DNA from: Tunturibacter empetritectus
GTDB taxonomy: Bacteria; Acidobacteriota; Terriglobia; Terriglobales; Acidobacteriaceae
Reading direction: 5' to 3'
Length of the DNA: 64,000 nt
Assembly: GCF_040358985.1 (NCBI RefSeq)
Contig: NZ_CP132932.1
Span: 3,410,001-3,474,000 of the forward strand
Below, piece after piece: positions 27,656 through 38,100 of the stretch. The notes below the pieces were generated by a model. That model made no database searches and had not been told where the DNA came from. It saw nothing but the letters and a program-made list of their open reading frames with translations. Made by a program: the position numbers and the translations under genes. Position 1 is the first letter of the stretch. Each line of letters begins with the position of its first letter.

Positions 27656-27856
27656 ATGGAACAGGGAACAGTGAAGTGGTTTAACGATGCCAAGGGGTTT
27701 GGCTTTATCAGCCGTCAGAACGGCGAGGATGTATTCGTACACTACTCGGCGATCAATTCGAACGGTTTCAAGAGCCTTCAAGAGGGCCAGGCTGTACAGT
27801 TCAACGTGGTAAAGGGACCCAAGGGTTGGCAGGCGTCTGACGTTCAGCCTCTCTAA
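27656..27856 (+). CDS. Cold-shock domain protein
   Basis: A 66-residue single OB-fold protein. Both RNA-binding motifs are intact: [11 protein letters not shown] (RNP-1) and DVFVHYSAI (RNP-2). It begins [16 protein letters not shown] precedes the ATG. Cold-shock proteins melt RNA structure and act as RNA chaperones. The 263-bp upstream gap leaves room for a long structured 5' leader, as in other csp genes; this is inferred. A terminator follows. Confidence 0.95.
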   Translation: MEQGTVKWFNDAKGFGFISRQNGEDVFVHYSAINSNGFKSLQEGQAVQFNVVKGPKGWQASDVQPL

Positions 27857-27893
27857 TCTTTAGCACTACGACTACAGCAACAACCAAGTTTTG

Positions 27894-27931
27894 CGGAAGG
27901 GATGGCCTCGGCTATCCCTTTGCGCGTTTTT
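27894..27931 (+). terminator. Intrinsic terminator after the cold-shock gene
   Basis: AAGGGAT (27897-27903) pairs with ATCCCTT (27914-27920), with an inner GGCC/GGC stem. TGCGCGTTTTT follows. Confidence 0.75.
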
Positions 27932-27992
27932 GACCCATGCTTTTCTGAAAAATTAAAGATCTCCTTCCCCTTTCTGCTATCGTTGTGGCGCG

Positions 27993-28649
27993 ATGGCGAA
28001 GACGGGAACACTCAAACAGGCCTCCCTCATCCTCATAGCCGTCATCGCGTGGCTTGCCGTCCTCATACAGATCGTTTCAGCGGCAAAAGGAACGGTCGCC
28101 GATGGCCGCTCCCTAATCCTCGGGGTCGTCAACACACTCAGCTACTTCACGATCCTCACAAACCTACTGGTCGCCATGGTAACGACCGCATGCTTTCTTC
28201 GCGGGGACGCTGACTCTCTCCTTACCCGTCCCTCCACGCAGTCGGCTGTCGCGCTCTATATCTTCGTTGTGGGGCTTATTTACACGCTCCTGCTTCGCGC
28301 GATTTGGAGTCCAACCGGTCTCAATGCAGTCCTGGACACGGCCCTACACGATGTGACGCCGGTCCTATATGTCCTCTATTGGTTCTTCTTCGTTCCCAAA
28401 GGCACCCTGCGCTGGAACCTACCCCTTCTCTGGCTCGTCTATCCTCTCCTTTACGTTGCCTATTGCATCCTTCGCGGAGCACTCACCGGCTTCTACCCCT
28501 ATCATTTTGCCGACGTCACCATCCTTGGCTATCCACGCGCACTCCTCAACACCGCTCTCCTGTTGCTGGGCTTCTGGATTCTGGGACTTCTTCTCGTCGG
28601 CATCGACCATCTTTTAGGCAAATCACGCACCGACCCCGCCAAAACCTGA
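27993..28649 (+). CDS. Pr6Pr-family membrane protein
   Basis: A 218-residue protein with six membrane helices and the family's histidine and proline pattern (NTLSYFTILTNLLVAM; TALHDVTPVLYVLYWFFFVPKG; GFYPYHFADV). This matches the Pr6Pr integral membrane family related to FAR-17a/AIG1-like proteins. Function not established. The stop lies three bases from the end of the convergent gene at 28653. Confidence 0.8.
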   Translation: MAKTGTLKQASLILIAVIAWLAVLIQIVSAAKGTVADGRSLILGVVNTLSYFTILTNLLVAMVTTACFLRGDADSLLTRPSTQSAVALYIFVVGLIYTLLLRAIWSPTGLNAVLDTALHDVTPVLYVLYWFFFVPKGTLRWNLPLLWLVYPLLYVAYCILRGALTGFYPYHFADVTILGYPRALLNTALLLLGFWILGLLLVGIDHLLGKSRTDPAKT

Positions 28650-28652
28650 AGA

Positions 28653-29684
28653 TCACTTCGGCACCGACGCCGGAGTACCCGGGCTCTCCACCGGCACAAT
28701 CTTCGAAGTTGCCTTGAACTTCCGATAGTCCGACTCCACCGCCTCCACGCGGCCGTTGAAACCCAGAAACAGCAAGGCTCGTGCAGACCCTTGTCCTTCA
28801 AATCTCGCCGGCAACCACACCTCGCCATTCACCTTTCTCTGCTCCATGCCGAAGCTGGTCCCTTTCTGAATATTCGCCACCAGCCCTCCGCCAATCTTGA
28901 AGTTATTGACGAAGTGTCCCTCCGCCTTCACCAGCACACGGTCCTGTTCATCCACCCAAACCGTGCCCATCATGTCCCGAACCACCTCTTCGAATTTTGT
29001 CCGCGTCTTTGCCTTCGGGTCACCCGCATAGTCCGCCACAATCGTATCCCTGCCATTCAGCTGCACTCGCCGCGGATTGGTAAAGCTCCCCAACTCCAGC
29101 GCCCGCGAGGCCGTCATCAACTCATGCCCTCGCGCATCGGACTCCTTTCCCTCCTCATCGGCCTTCTGTCGTCTCTCCTTGGCCTTCTCGGAGTCCTTAT
29201 CAATCCGTTCGTTCTCTTTCTTTTGTTCCTCCGCGCTCAGTTCCTTCCCATCTTTCTTGACCAGCCGGCCCACCGGCACCCCATTCTCCCAAAAGACCTC
29301 AAACTCCCTGGTCTCGGTCTTCTTTAGTCCACCATGCGAATCCAGCTGTTGCTCTGTCACCAGCGACCGGTACAGATAGTCCTTCTCAATCGCCTCCGCG
29401 GCTCTCTGATTCGTCTCAACGTCATGCATCAAAGCCGCAACATCAGGCAGCGAACGTTCCCCAGCCACGTTCTCTGATGCTGGATCAGAAGGCGTTGCCG
29501 CAGCAGAAGGCGCAACACTCTGTACTGGCTCCTGTGGTGCAGGCTGCCGTAGTGCCGGATCCGCGCCCGAAGGCTGAGTGACTGAGCCAGCCTGACCCTG
29601 AAGAGGCAGAGCAGACCACTCCGGCAAACCCATCAATCCCATCCCAGCGAGCAAAACCAGAACCCTGCGAGCCTCAACCACCAT
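28653..29684 (-). CDS. Conserved periplasmic protein, function unknown
   Basis: A 343-residue protein with a signal peptide (VLVLLAGMGLMGLPEWSALP) and a Pro/Ala/Ser-rich linker (residues 35-75). A highly charged helical stretch follows (about 125-165, KKENERIDKDSEKAKERRQK), then a beta-rich C-terminal half with DTIVADYAGDPKAKTR, DRVLVKAEGHFVNNFKIGGG and WLPARFEGQGSARALLF. The last part resembles LolA/LolB-like folds only in style. It is divergent from sucA. No catalytic site is evident. Confidence 0.6.
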   Translation of the reverse strand: MVVEARRVLVLLAGMGLMGLPEWSALPLQGQAGSVTQPSGADPALRQPAPQEPVQSVAPSAAATPSDPASENVAGERSLPDVAALMHDVETNQRAAEAIEKDYLYRSLVTEQQLDSHGGLKKTETREFEVFWENGVPVGRLVKKDGKELSAEEQKKENERIDKDSEKAKERRQKADEEGKESDARGHELMTASRALELGSFTNPRRVQLNGRDTIVADYAGDPKAKTRTKFEEVVRDMMGTVWVDEQDRVLVKAEGHFVNNFKIGGGLVANIQKGTSFGMEQRKVNGEVWLPARFEGQGSARALLFLGFNGRVEAVESDYRKFKATSKIVPVESPGTPASVPK

Positions 29685-29962
29685 AACTTCCCACTATAAG
29701 CGGCCCTTCGCGACTCTGCTCCTCCAGGCCCGTCCGATAATCGGCAATCCTCCCCAAACCCACTACAAAAAAAGCCCACAAAACCTTCGAGAAGGAGAAG
29801 CGTTTACTGCAGCTCTTCCAACACAAAACGACCACAATTGAGAGGTGCAACTTTATGGTCAAAGCCCCCGCAGGCCGCTCAAGAGTGTGCACCCAACCTC
29901 CGAAAGGTCTAGCATAGAAAAGGACGCGCACCACCCGCGAATCGACCTGAAGTGAGGAAGCA

Positions 29963-32449
29963 ATGGCCACGAAGGCAGAGGCACTGACTGCAACAACTCC
30001 TGCAATGGAACAACACGAACGAGAGACAATCTTCGATATCTTCCGCCGCTGGGGTTACCTCCAGGCATCCCTCGACCCTCTCGGCCAGTATCTTCCTCCC
30101 GAGCCATTTCCAACTCCCGCACCCGAAGGCGACATCGCGAAAGAAGCGCGCAGCTACTACTGCGGAACCATCGCCGCAGAGTTCATGCACATCCCCAGCA
30201 ACGAGCAGCGGCAATGGCTCCAGGAGCGCATCGAACAGATCCCAGCCAAGCCCGATCAAGCGCTCATCCTCACGCAGCTTATCCACGCAGACCTCTTCGA
30301 GCAGGTCATTCAATCACGCTACCTCGGCACCAAACGCTTCTCGCTTGAAGGCATCACTGCGCTGATCCCGTTCCTCGATCGCATCTTCGCCGTCAGCGCC
30401 GGCACCGGTGTCACCAAGGGCATGATCGCAATGAGTCATCGCGGCCGCCTCAACGTGATGACCAACACCATCGGCCGTTCTCCCTCCGAGATCTTCACCA
30501 AGTTCGAAGACGTCGATCCGCGCAGCACCATGGGCGGCGGCGATGTGAAGTATCACGTCGGCGCAACCGGCGAATACCACTCGCCCGACGGAAAGACCAT
30601 CTCGCTCCATCTCGCCTCGAACCCAAGCCACCTCGAAGCAGTCGATCCCGTCGTCCTCGGACGCACCCGCGCCAAGCAGGAACGCATCGGCAAACACGGC
30701 AACGACCAGGTTCTGCCGCTGATCATTCACGGCGACGCCGCCTTCGCAGGTCAAGGCATCCTCGCTGAGACCTTGAACATGGCCACCCTGCACGGATACA
30801 ACGTAGGCGGCACCATCCACATCATCGTCAACAACCTCCTCGGCTTCACCGCCCTCCCCGAAGAGTCGAACTCCTCACGCTTCGCCACCGACATCGCAAA
30901 GCGCCTTCCCATCCCAATCTTCCACGTCAACTCCGAAGATCCGGACGCGGTCGTGCGAGTCGCTACCATCGCCGCCGAGTATCGCAATCGCTTCCACTCC
31001 GACATCGTGGTCGACCTCGTAGGCTATCGCAAACACGGGCACAGCGAAGTTGACGATCCCACCGTCACCCAGCCCCGCCGCTACGCCATCATCAAGGATC
31101 GCCCCGCACTCTATCAGCTCTACGCAAAACAGATCGGCGTCGACCCCACCGCCGAAGTCCAGAAGATCCAGCAAGAGCTCCTCGACGATCAAAAGACCGC
31201 GACCCAGGCCGACCACAAGCCGCACCTGGCCCAGCTTCCCGCCTACTGGGACCCCTACAAAGGCGGTGAATGCGAGCCCGAGTACAACGTCTCCACCGGC
31301 CTCCCTGCCGAGCGCATCAACCAGCTTGTCACCTCGCTCACCTCTTACCCCAAAGACTTCCACATCCATCCCAAGGTGAAGAAGCTCTTCGAGCAGCGCC
31401 AGGAGATGGGCGCAGGCTCACGCCTCTTCGACTACGGCATGGCCGAGCTGGTCGCCTTCGCGTCACTCCTTGAAGCCGGCGTTCCCGTCCGTCTCAGCGG
31501 ACAGGACTCGCAGCGCGGCACCTTCAACCAGCGCCACGCCGTCATGGTCGACACCGAAACCGAAGTCCGCTACATCCCCCTCGCCCATCTCAGTGACAAG
31601 CAGGGTAAGTTCGAGGTCTACAACTCGCTTCTCTCTGAAGCCGCAGTCCTAGGCTTCGAGTACGGCTTCTCCCGCGACTACCCCGAAGCCCTCGTCCTGT
31701 GGGAGGCGCAGTTCGGAGACTTCGCCAACGGCGCGCAGATCATCATGGACCAGTTCATCGCCGCCAGCGAAGCCAAGTGGGGTCTCCTCTCCGGCCTCGT
31801 CATGCTTCTCCCGCACGGCTACGAAGGCCAGGGCCCTGAGCACTCCAGCGCGCGCATCGAGCGCTACCTCCAGCTCGCCGCCAACGACAACATCCAGATC
31901 TGCCAACCCTCCAACGCAGCGCAGTACTTTCATCTCCTGCGCCGGCAGGCATTGCGGCCGTGGCGCAAGCCACTCGTTCTCTTCACCCCGAAGAGCATGC
32001 TTCGCCACCCCGATGCCTCCTCAACCCTCGCCGACTTTGCCATTGAACACTTTCAGAACGTCCTTCCCGACAACGACGTAAAAAATCCCCGCCGTCTTCT
32101 CGTCTGCAGCGGAAAGATAGGACACAACCTCCGCGTCGAGCGTGCAAAGCGCAAAGACTTCAGTGTCGGTATCATCTTCCTCGAGCAGATGTACCCCTGG
32201 CCCGAGCAGGAGCTCCAGGCCGCGCTCGACCAACATCCGGAAGCGCAGGAGATCATCTGGGTCCAGGAAGAGCCAGCCAACATGGGAGCCTTCTCCTACG
32301 TCATGCCGCTCCTGCGCCGCATGGCCGGCGACCGCGCAGTCCTCAGCGTCAAGCGCAGCGCCAGCGCAACCCCCGCAACCGGCTCAGCCAAGGCGCACGA
32401 GATCGAAGAAAAAACCCTCATCGACCTGGCACTCGGCACCGCAGTCTAA
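29963..32449 (+). CDS. sucA: 2-oxoglutarate dehydrogenase E1 component
   Basis: An 828-residue thiamine-diphosphate enzyme that decarboxylates 2-oxoglutarate in the TCA cycle. Motifs are KRFSLEGITALIPFLD, MSHRGRLNVMTN, KYHVGATG, HLASNPSHLEAVDPVVLG, GDAAFAGQGILAETLNM (thiamine site), RKHGHSEVDDP, LSGQDSQRGTFNQRHAV and HGYEGQGPEHSSARIERYLQ. It is shorter than the E. coli enzyme (933 residues), mainly at the N-terminus. sucB and lpd are not adjacent. GTGAGGAAGCA precedes the ATG. Confidence 0.96.
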   Translation: MATKAEALTATTPAMEQHERETIFDIFRRWGYLQASLDPLGQYLPPEPFPTPAPEGDIAKEARSYYCGTIAAEFMHIPSNEQRQWLQERIEQIPAKPDQALILTQLIHADLFEQVIQSRYLGTKRFSLEGITALIPFLDRIFAVSAGTGVTKGMIAMSHRGRLNVMTNTIGRSPSEIFTKFEDVDPRSTMGGGDVKYHVGATGEYHSPDGKTISLHLASNPSHLEAVDPVVLGRTRAKQERIGKHGNDQVLPLIIHGDAAFAGQGILAETLNMATLHGYNVGGTIHIIVNNLLGFTALPEESNSSRFATDIAKRLPIPIFHVNSEDPDAVVRVATIAAEYRNRFHSDIVVDLVGYRKHGHSEVDDPTVTQPRRYAIIKDRPALYQLYAKQIGVDPTAEVQKIQQELLDDQKTATQADHKPHLAQLPAYWDPYKGGECEPEYNVSTGLPAERINQLVTSLTSYPKDFHIHPKVKKLFEQRQEMGAGSRLFDYGMAELVAFASLLEAGVPVRLSGQDSQRGTFNQRHAVMVDTETEVRYIPLAHLSDKQGKFEVYNSLLSEAAVLGFEYGFSRDYPEALVLWEAQFGDFANGAQIIMDQFIAASEAKWGLLSGLVMLLPHGYEGQGPEHSSARIERYLQLAANDNIQICQPSNAAQYFHLLRRQALRPWRKPLVLFTPKSMLRHPDASSTLADFAIEHFQNVLPDNDVKNPRRLLVCSGKIGHNLRVERAKRKDFSVGIIFLEQMYPWPEQELQAALDQHPEAQEIIWVQEEPANMGAFSYVMPLLRRMAGDRAVLSVKRSASATPATGSAKAHEIEEKTLIDLALGTAV

Positions 32450-32574
32450 CAACGCCGCAGTCTGATCAACGCTGCAGTTAGTGTGAAGTCAATTTCGCTT
32501 TTCTCTTTGTCATTCCCGAAGGGAATCTGCGTCTGCAGTCTCTAAATCACCAGGCAAATCGCCATCATCGATGC

Positions 32575-32617
32575 TAAAAAAATCCACGGGCACAGCCATG
32601 ATCTCCGCTGTGCCCGT
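32575..32617 (-). terminator. Intrinsic terminator, minus strand
   Basis: ACGGGCACAGC (32586-32596) pairs with GCTGTGCCCGT (32607-32617) over 11 bp. On the minus strand it ends in a run of seven T, so it mainly terminates the gene at 32639-33028. Confidence 0.75.
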
Positions 32618-32638
32618 CGGTCGTTCTGGTAACGAAGT

Positions 32639-33028
32639 TTATTCGGTGGCCTGTACCGCGACCTTTCTGCGGCGAATAAAGCCCGCAGCGGTCAGCAGCC
32701 CGCTCCCCAGCAAGACAAAGTTGCGCGTCTCGGGTGCAGCAGGAGCAGCCGCCTTCAAGACAAATGCGTCATCGTAGTCTTCCTCAGAGAGCGGAAGGAA
32801 AGAATCTTCCGTCTCGAGAGATCCCTTGGAAGCGTTATGGCTGACGGAGCCGTTTGATACGGAGTAAGTTACTATCGAGCCGCTGCCTATCTGCGGCGGC
32901 ACTGAGGATATGTTGTTCTGTATCTCGAGAAGCGGGTTAGGGATGGTGTCGGCAGAAGCGAATTTCGCAAAAAATAACGCAACGACCAACGAGGATGTAG
33001 CGCAAAACACACGTAGCGTTAACCTCAT
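32639..33028 (-). CDS. Small exported protein with degenerate PEP-CTERM-like tail
   Basis: About 129 residues from the ATG at 33028, which opens a signal peptide (MRLTLRVFCATSSLVVALFFAKFASA). The mature part is short. The tail APETRNFVLLGSGLLTAAGF ending IRRRK has the helix plus basic cluster of a PEP-CTERM signal, but with PET instead of PEP. The match is close enough to suspect exosortase-type sorting, but the proline-glutamate-proline core is not intact. An earlier start at 33124 is possible but unlikely. Confidence 0.65.
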   Translation of the reverse strand: MRLTLRVFCATSSLVVALFFAKFASADTIPNPLLEIQNNISSVPPQIGSGSIVTYSVSNGSVSHNASKGSLETEDSFLPLSEEDYDDAFVLKAAAPAAPETRNFVLLGSGLLTAAGFIRRRKVAVQATE

Positions 33029-33232
33029 TGTGAGACCTCGGGAAAGTTTTTCAATGAAGGGGCCCGCCGGAGTAAGTAGCAAGCCGACGGCCAAACACCT
33101 TTCCGGCTCTCCCGAAAACACCATGCCATTATTTTCAAAGATTTGCGGACTGGCCTCTTAGGAACTTCATCTCCCATCTCGCAAATAACCGCAAAAACCT
33201 GCAGGGACAAAAGAAAACTCTGGGGTTGAGTA

Positions 33233-34927
33233 TTACGGCTTCGTTTCAATGGCGCTCGCAGGCGAGTGCGACGGCACAGGATTCGCAACCTCCCGCGCAT
33301 AGATCTGGTATGTCGTCTTCGGTGGCTCGTCATGTTGATGTAACGCTCGCACACGAGCGCGAATCACCTCATCCGCCGCGGTAATGCGTTCGCGCGAACG
33401 TAAGTAATCCAGCCACGACTCCATCACAAACGTCTCGTTCAACTGCGTCGGATCGATCGCATCGCGATAGATGCCCCATCGTATCGCCCCATCACGCAGA
33501 CGTACGCCGCGAAGCTGGTGAATCGCAGTGGTGAACTCCGCATAGTTTTCAATCGGCACGCGGTAGTCAACCGAGATCCGCACCGGCCCGTCCGTAGGAT
33601 CCGTATCGAGCGCCAGTTGCGGTGCCGGATGCTTCGCCTGATAAGGCGTATGGTCAGGCAGCGGACCCTGAAGGATATGAAACCGCCGCGCAAATGGAAA
33701 CGTAATCAACAAGCCACACGCCGCAGTAGTCAGCGCGATCGTCGTAGAAGTATGTTCCGCAATGTATCCCCACAGAATCGCCCCGAGCGCCATGCCCCCC
33801 TGAAACGTCGTCATATAGGTGCCCAACGCGCGAGCCTGCACCCATGCCGGAACCGACAGCTGCACCGAGACATTAATCGTCGACATCGTGCTCGTCCACG
33901 CCGCGCCCGACAAGATCAGCGTCGCGATCAATATCGAAGGGCTGCGCACAAACGCCATTACCAGCAGCACAACCACGTTGTACAGCGTCGAAGTCGCCAG
34001 AATCTGGTCTGCCGAAAATCGTTGCCGAACCCGATGAAGCGTAGTCGCCGCGATCACCGCTCCAAGCCCAAGCGAGCCGTTCAGAATTCCGTATCCCAGC
34101 GGACCCTGCTTCAAGTCACGCTTCGCCACCACAGCCAGCAGCGACCAGATCGCCGAGATGAAGAACGTAAACGTAAACGCGCGCACCAGCGAAGACTGCA
34201 GATCCGGCGCGTATCGCACATACCGCAGCCCCGACCGGATAGAACCCGCAATACGCTCCGACGGCAGCGCCGACTTGAACAGCGGAATCCGCTTCCAGTT
34301 CACCAGCACCCAGATCACGCCCGCAAACGACACCGCATTCAGCGCAAACACCGATCCCGCACCCGTATAAACCCGCTGAAACCCTGCAACCATCAATCCG
34401 CCAAGCGCAGGCCCCACCGCACGCGCCAGATTATTACTCGCAGCATTCAGCGACACCGTATCCGGAATCAGTTCACGAGGCACCAGCTCCGGCACAATCG
34501 CCTGCCATGCGGGGTTGTTCATCGCTGACCCGATATTCAGCAGAAACGTAAATGCCAGCAGAGCCCAGGGCGAGATATAGCCCACAAACGTCAACACCGC
34601 CAGCACGCCTACCGAAGCCAGCATCCACGCCTGCCAGAAGATCAGCAGCTTGCGCCGGTCGAAGATGTCTGCCGTAGCCCCAGCCAGCAGCCCCAGCAGC
34701 AGCACCGGCAGACTCGCCGCGGTCTGCATCAGCGCAATCAGCAGCGGCGACGTCGTAAGCGAGGTCATCAGCCACGTACCCGCCGTATCCTGCATCCACG
34801 TCCCTACCGAAGAGACCGTGCTCGCAATCCAGCGATCCCGAAACAAAGGAATCTTCAGCGGAGCGAAGCCGTTGGACTTGTCCACGATCGGAGGCTCAGC
34901 AACAATATTGGGAGATTCAAGTGGCAT
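33233..34927 (-). CDS. MFS exporter with C-terminal antibiotic-monooxygenase-like domain
   Basis: About 564 residues from the ATG at 34927. Twelve membrane helices carry the EntS/MFS_3-type pattern: IPLFRDRWIASTVSSVGTWMQ, LLAGATADIFDRRKLL, SLNAASNNLARAVGPALGG. From about residue 430 a soluble domain (VRISVDYRVPIENYAEFTTA, YRDAIDPTQLNETFVMESWLDYLR) resembles an antibiotic-biosynthesis-monooxygenase ferredoxin-like fold. This exporter-plus-ABM fusion is known from other bacteria. The frame extends upstream to 35098, but that part lacks a transporter-like N-terminus. Substrate unknown. Confidence 0.85.
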   Translation of the reverse strand: MPLESPNIVAEPPIVDKSNGFAPLKIPLFRDRWIASTVSSVGTWMQDTAGTWLMTSLTTSPLLIALMQTAASLPVLLLGLLAGATADIFDRRKLLIFWQAWMLASVGVLAVLTFVGYISPWALLAFTFLLNIGSAMNNPAWQAIVPELVPRELIPDTVSLNAASNNLARAVGPALGGLMVAGFQRVYTGAGSVFALNAVSFAGVIWVLVNWKRIPLFKSALPSERIAGSIRSGLRYVRYAPDLQSSLVRAFTFTFFISAIWSLLAVVAKRDLKQGPLGYGILNGSLGLGAVIAATTLHRVRQRFSADQILATSTLYNVVVLLVMAFVRSPSILIATLILSGAAWTSTMSTINVSVQLSVPAWVQARALGTYMTTFQGGMALGAILWGYIAEHTSTTIALTTAACGLLITFPFARRFHILQGPLPDHTPYQAKHPAPQLALDTDPTDGPVRISVDYRVPIENYAEFTTAIHQLRGVRLRDGAIRWGIYRDAIDPTQLNETFVMESWLDYLRSRERITAADEVIRARVRALHQHDEPPKTTYQIYAREVANPVPSHSPASAIETKP

Positions 34928-35183
34928 CGCTACGACTAGTTTACGGAACCCGCGAGTCGATAGTATCCTTCGTGCGCTTTTATGCAGCGGATCCAGCCAG
35001 TTCGGCTCAGCCAGCCAACTCCGCGGTACTCTTGACGCTGAAACTTCCCGGAAAACCTCGAAATCTGTGAAACCGCAAAACTTGCGTTGACTTTCCATTG
35101 ACCAATTCTTACAGTCTATTCATCCAAGCCAACGCAACGCAGTCGATGCAAGAACCACCCTAGTTTGTCGAAAGGGTTTAATT

Positions 35184-38100
35184 ATGAAACTCACGATGGT
35201 CGGCGCGACGTGTCCGAAATCGGTGGCAGGCCCCGCCGATACGAAATCCCACAAACTACTTTTCCTTGTTATCTGTGTCCTCGCACTGGCGATCCCGCCT
35301 GCACTCCACGCCCAGGCCGTTGGAAGTTTCTCCGGCAATGTCCTCGATAAATCCGGATCGAGCATCTCTGGAGCCACCGTCAAAGCTACGTCTCAGGCAA
35401 CCGGCCTCAGTCGAGACACGAAGACCGACAGCGCCGGCCACTATCTGATTCCTTTGCTCCCTGTCGATACCTACACCGTGCGCGTCGACATGCAGGGCTT
35501 TCAAAGCACAGAGTCCAGGAATCTGAAACTCGATGTTGATCAAGCCCGTGAACTCGATTTTTCCATCGCAACTGCGACAGTAGTCACTTCAGTGACAGTC
35601 TCCGGTGATGCCGTAACTGCCGAGACCAATAACCCTTCTCTCGGCCAGGTCATTACCTCGCAGCAGGTCTCGCAGCTTCCCTTGAACGGTCGCGACTTCG
35701 TCCAACTCGCTACCCTCACCGCCGGCGCCACGGCAGAGACCAACCCCAACAGCTTCTTCACCTCCGGCACAGACAGCGAGGTGGCCGCGCGCGGGTCCTT
35801 CTCTCTGTCGGTCGGCGGCTCCCGGCCCAACAGCACCGATTGGCTCCTCGATGGAGTCGACAATAACGAACTGACGGCAGGCGGAATTGGCGTCTTTTCT
35901 TCCATCGACGATATCGCGGAATTCAAGGTGCTCACCTACAGCTATTCCGCGGAATACGGCTCCCGCGCGGGCCCCACCGTTCTGGTCACCACAAAATCCG
36001 GCACCAACAACTTCCACGGATCGCTCTTCGAGTTCGTCCGCAACACCGCCTTCGACGCCAAAGGCGACTTTGACACGACAACCCCGAAGTTCAATCTGAA
36101 CCAGTTTGGCGGCTCTATCGGGGGGCCCATCCTCCACAACAAACTGTTCTTCTTCGTCGATGGCGAGCAGAAGTATCAGCGTCAGGGAATCACCTTCACC
36201 GGTGTGGTTCCTTCCCTGGCCATGCGCAACGGCGACTTCTCGGCCGACGCCTTCGGTAAACCCGCACCCACAGGTCTCGGCATCGCCAACCCTAATGTGT
36301 TCGGCTCATCCAACCCTTACTTCCAATGCGATGCCTCCGGCAATCCGATAACCGCCAACCCCGACGGCAGCCAGGCACCGGGAACCAACTGCAGCAAGAT
36401 TCCGCAAAACCTGATCAACAGCGCCGGCCAGGGCCTGCTCGATATCTATCCTGCGCCCAACGCCTCCGGCAGTGGCTACAACTATGTCAACGAGCCTGTC
36501 CGCATCCTGAACGAGACCAAATTCGATGTGCGACTGGACGAGACCCTCACGGCCAACGACAACCTGTTTGGCCGCTTCAGCTACGACCAAGCGTTCTCTT
36601 TTGCGCCCGGCGGCGCCCCCACCCTTGCCGAAGCCAATGCCTTCGGCAGCAATGAAAACCTGGTCAACCACGCACGCAATGTCGGCATCGGCTGGAGCCA
36701 CGTCTTCGCGGCCACCACGCTCAACCAGGCCTCCTTCGGGTACGATCGCATCTTCAACTACATCAATTCGCTGGGTAACTCTAGCTGTGGATCGGCCCTT
36801 CTGGGCATTCCCAATGCCGATCTCGGATGCTCGGCCAGCGGTACCCCTCTTGCCGGAGGCGCCTACAGTCAAGGTGTGGTCTCCGTCCTGCCCACCAGCG
36901 GATATTGGGCACTCGGCGATCGCGGCTACTCTCCCTTCCAGGGTGGAACCAATATCTTCTCCTTCAAAGACGATCTCGACCTCATCCGCGGCAAACACGA
37001 TATTCACGTCGGCATCGATCTCCGTGCCAATCAGATGAATGTGGGTACAGAAGCCTTTAGTTCCGGCTTCCTGCTCCCGGGTGCCACCGGAAACTTCAGC
37101 GGCTTCACCTGCCCAAAGGACGCCTCGAGCGCGTGCGTCAATGCGCCCGGCGATCCCGAAGCCGACCTTCTGATGGGGATTAGCGGAGGCGCCATCCACG
37201 ACCAGACCTACGATGGCGCAGTCACCGGCCGCCGCTGGAAGATCATAAGGCCCTTCGTCGAAGATGACTGGCGGATCATCCCCTCGCTGACCCTCAATCT
37301 GGGCCTGGCTTGGGGCATCACCACTCCGATCACCGAGGTCCACAATCGGATGGCCAACTACATCCCATCGACCGGAGAGCTTCAGATCGCCGGCCAGAAC
37401 GGAGTAAGCCGATCGGCAGGCATCAATCAGTTCGGGGGCGCGTACGAACCCCGCCTTGGCCTCGCATGGAAGGTTGCCGGCAGTGACAAGACGGTGCTCC
37501 GCGCCGGCTTCGGCATCTATCACGACTCGGTCTGGAGCCAGGGTGCGCAGGGCCTGTGGCAAAATCCGCCAAACCTCGGCGAGACCGATCAATTCGCCGG
37601 CGCAGGCTGCGCCTTTGCAACTTCATACTGTGCTACTCACGGCCAGACACCTTCGGGAACCTTTTACCTCTCCACCGGCTTTGCCGTTCCGCCCACGCCG
37701 CCGACTGTGGGCAACTTCGAAGGCACGTTCTACTACCAGCCACGCAACTTCCAGCCGGGCAGGGTTCGTCAATATAACGTCAACGTGGAACGCCAGCTGC
37801 CGGGCGATGTTCTGCTCACCGCTGGCTATGCCGGCGCAGTCGGCGGCCACATCCTGGTAAGCGGCAATGACCTCAACGTCAGCAGTCCCTCTGCTTGCGT
37901 CGGAACATCCAGCTATACGCTCGGCTGCCTGCCTGGCGGCGCACCCTACATCGCTCCGTACAACCTTCCGTTCAACGCGATCTTGCTTTTTGGCGACGTT
38001 GGCAAGACCCACTACAACTCGCTGCAGATCAAAGCAGAGACCAAGACGCCCAAACACGGTCTTTACGCGCTGATCGCTTACACCTACTCGAAGACATACG

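Noticed and set aside
36306..37592. 428-residue antisense frame inside the Oar-like receptor gene
   Set aside because: A long open frame is expected opposite a GC-rich gene; it has no ribosome site and no domain, while the sense protein is unmistakable.
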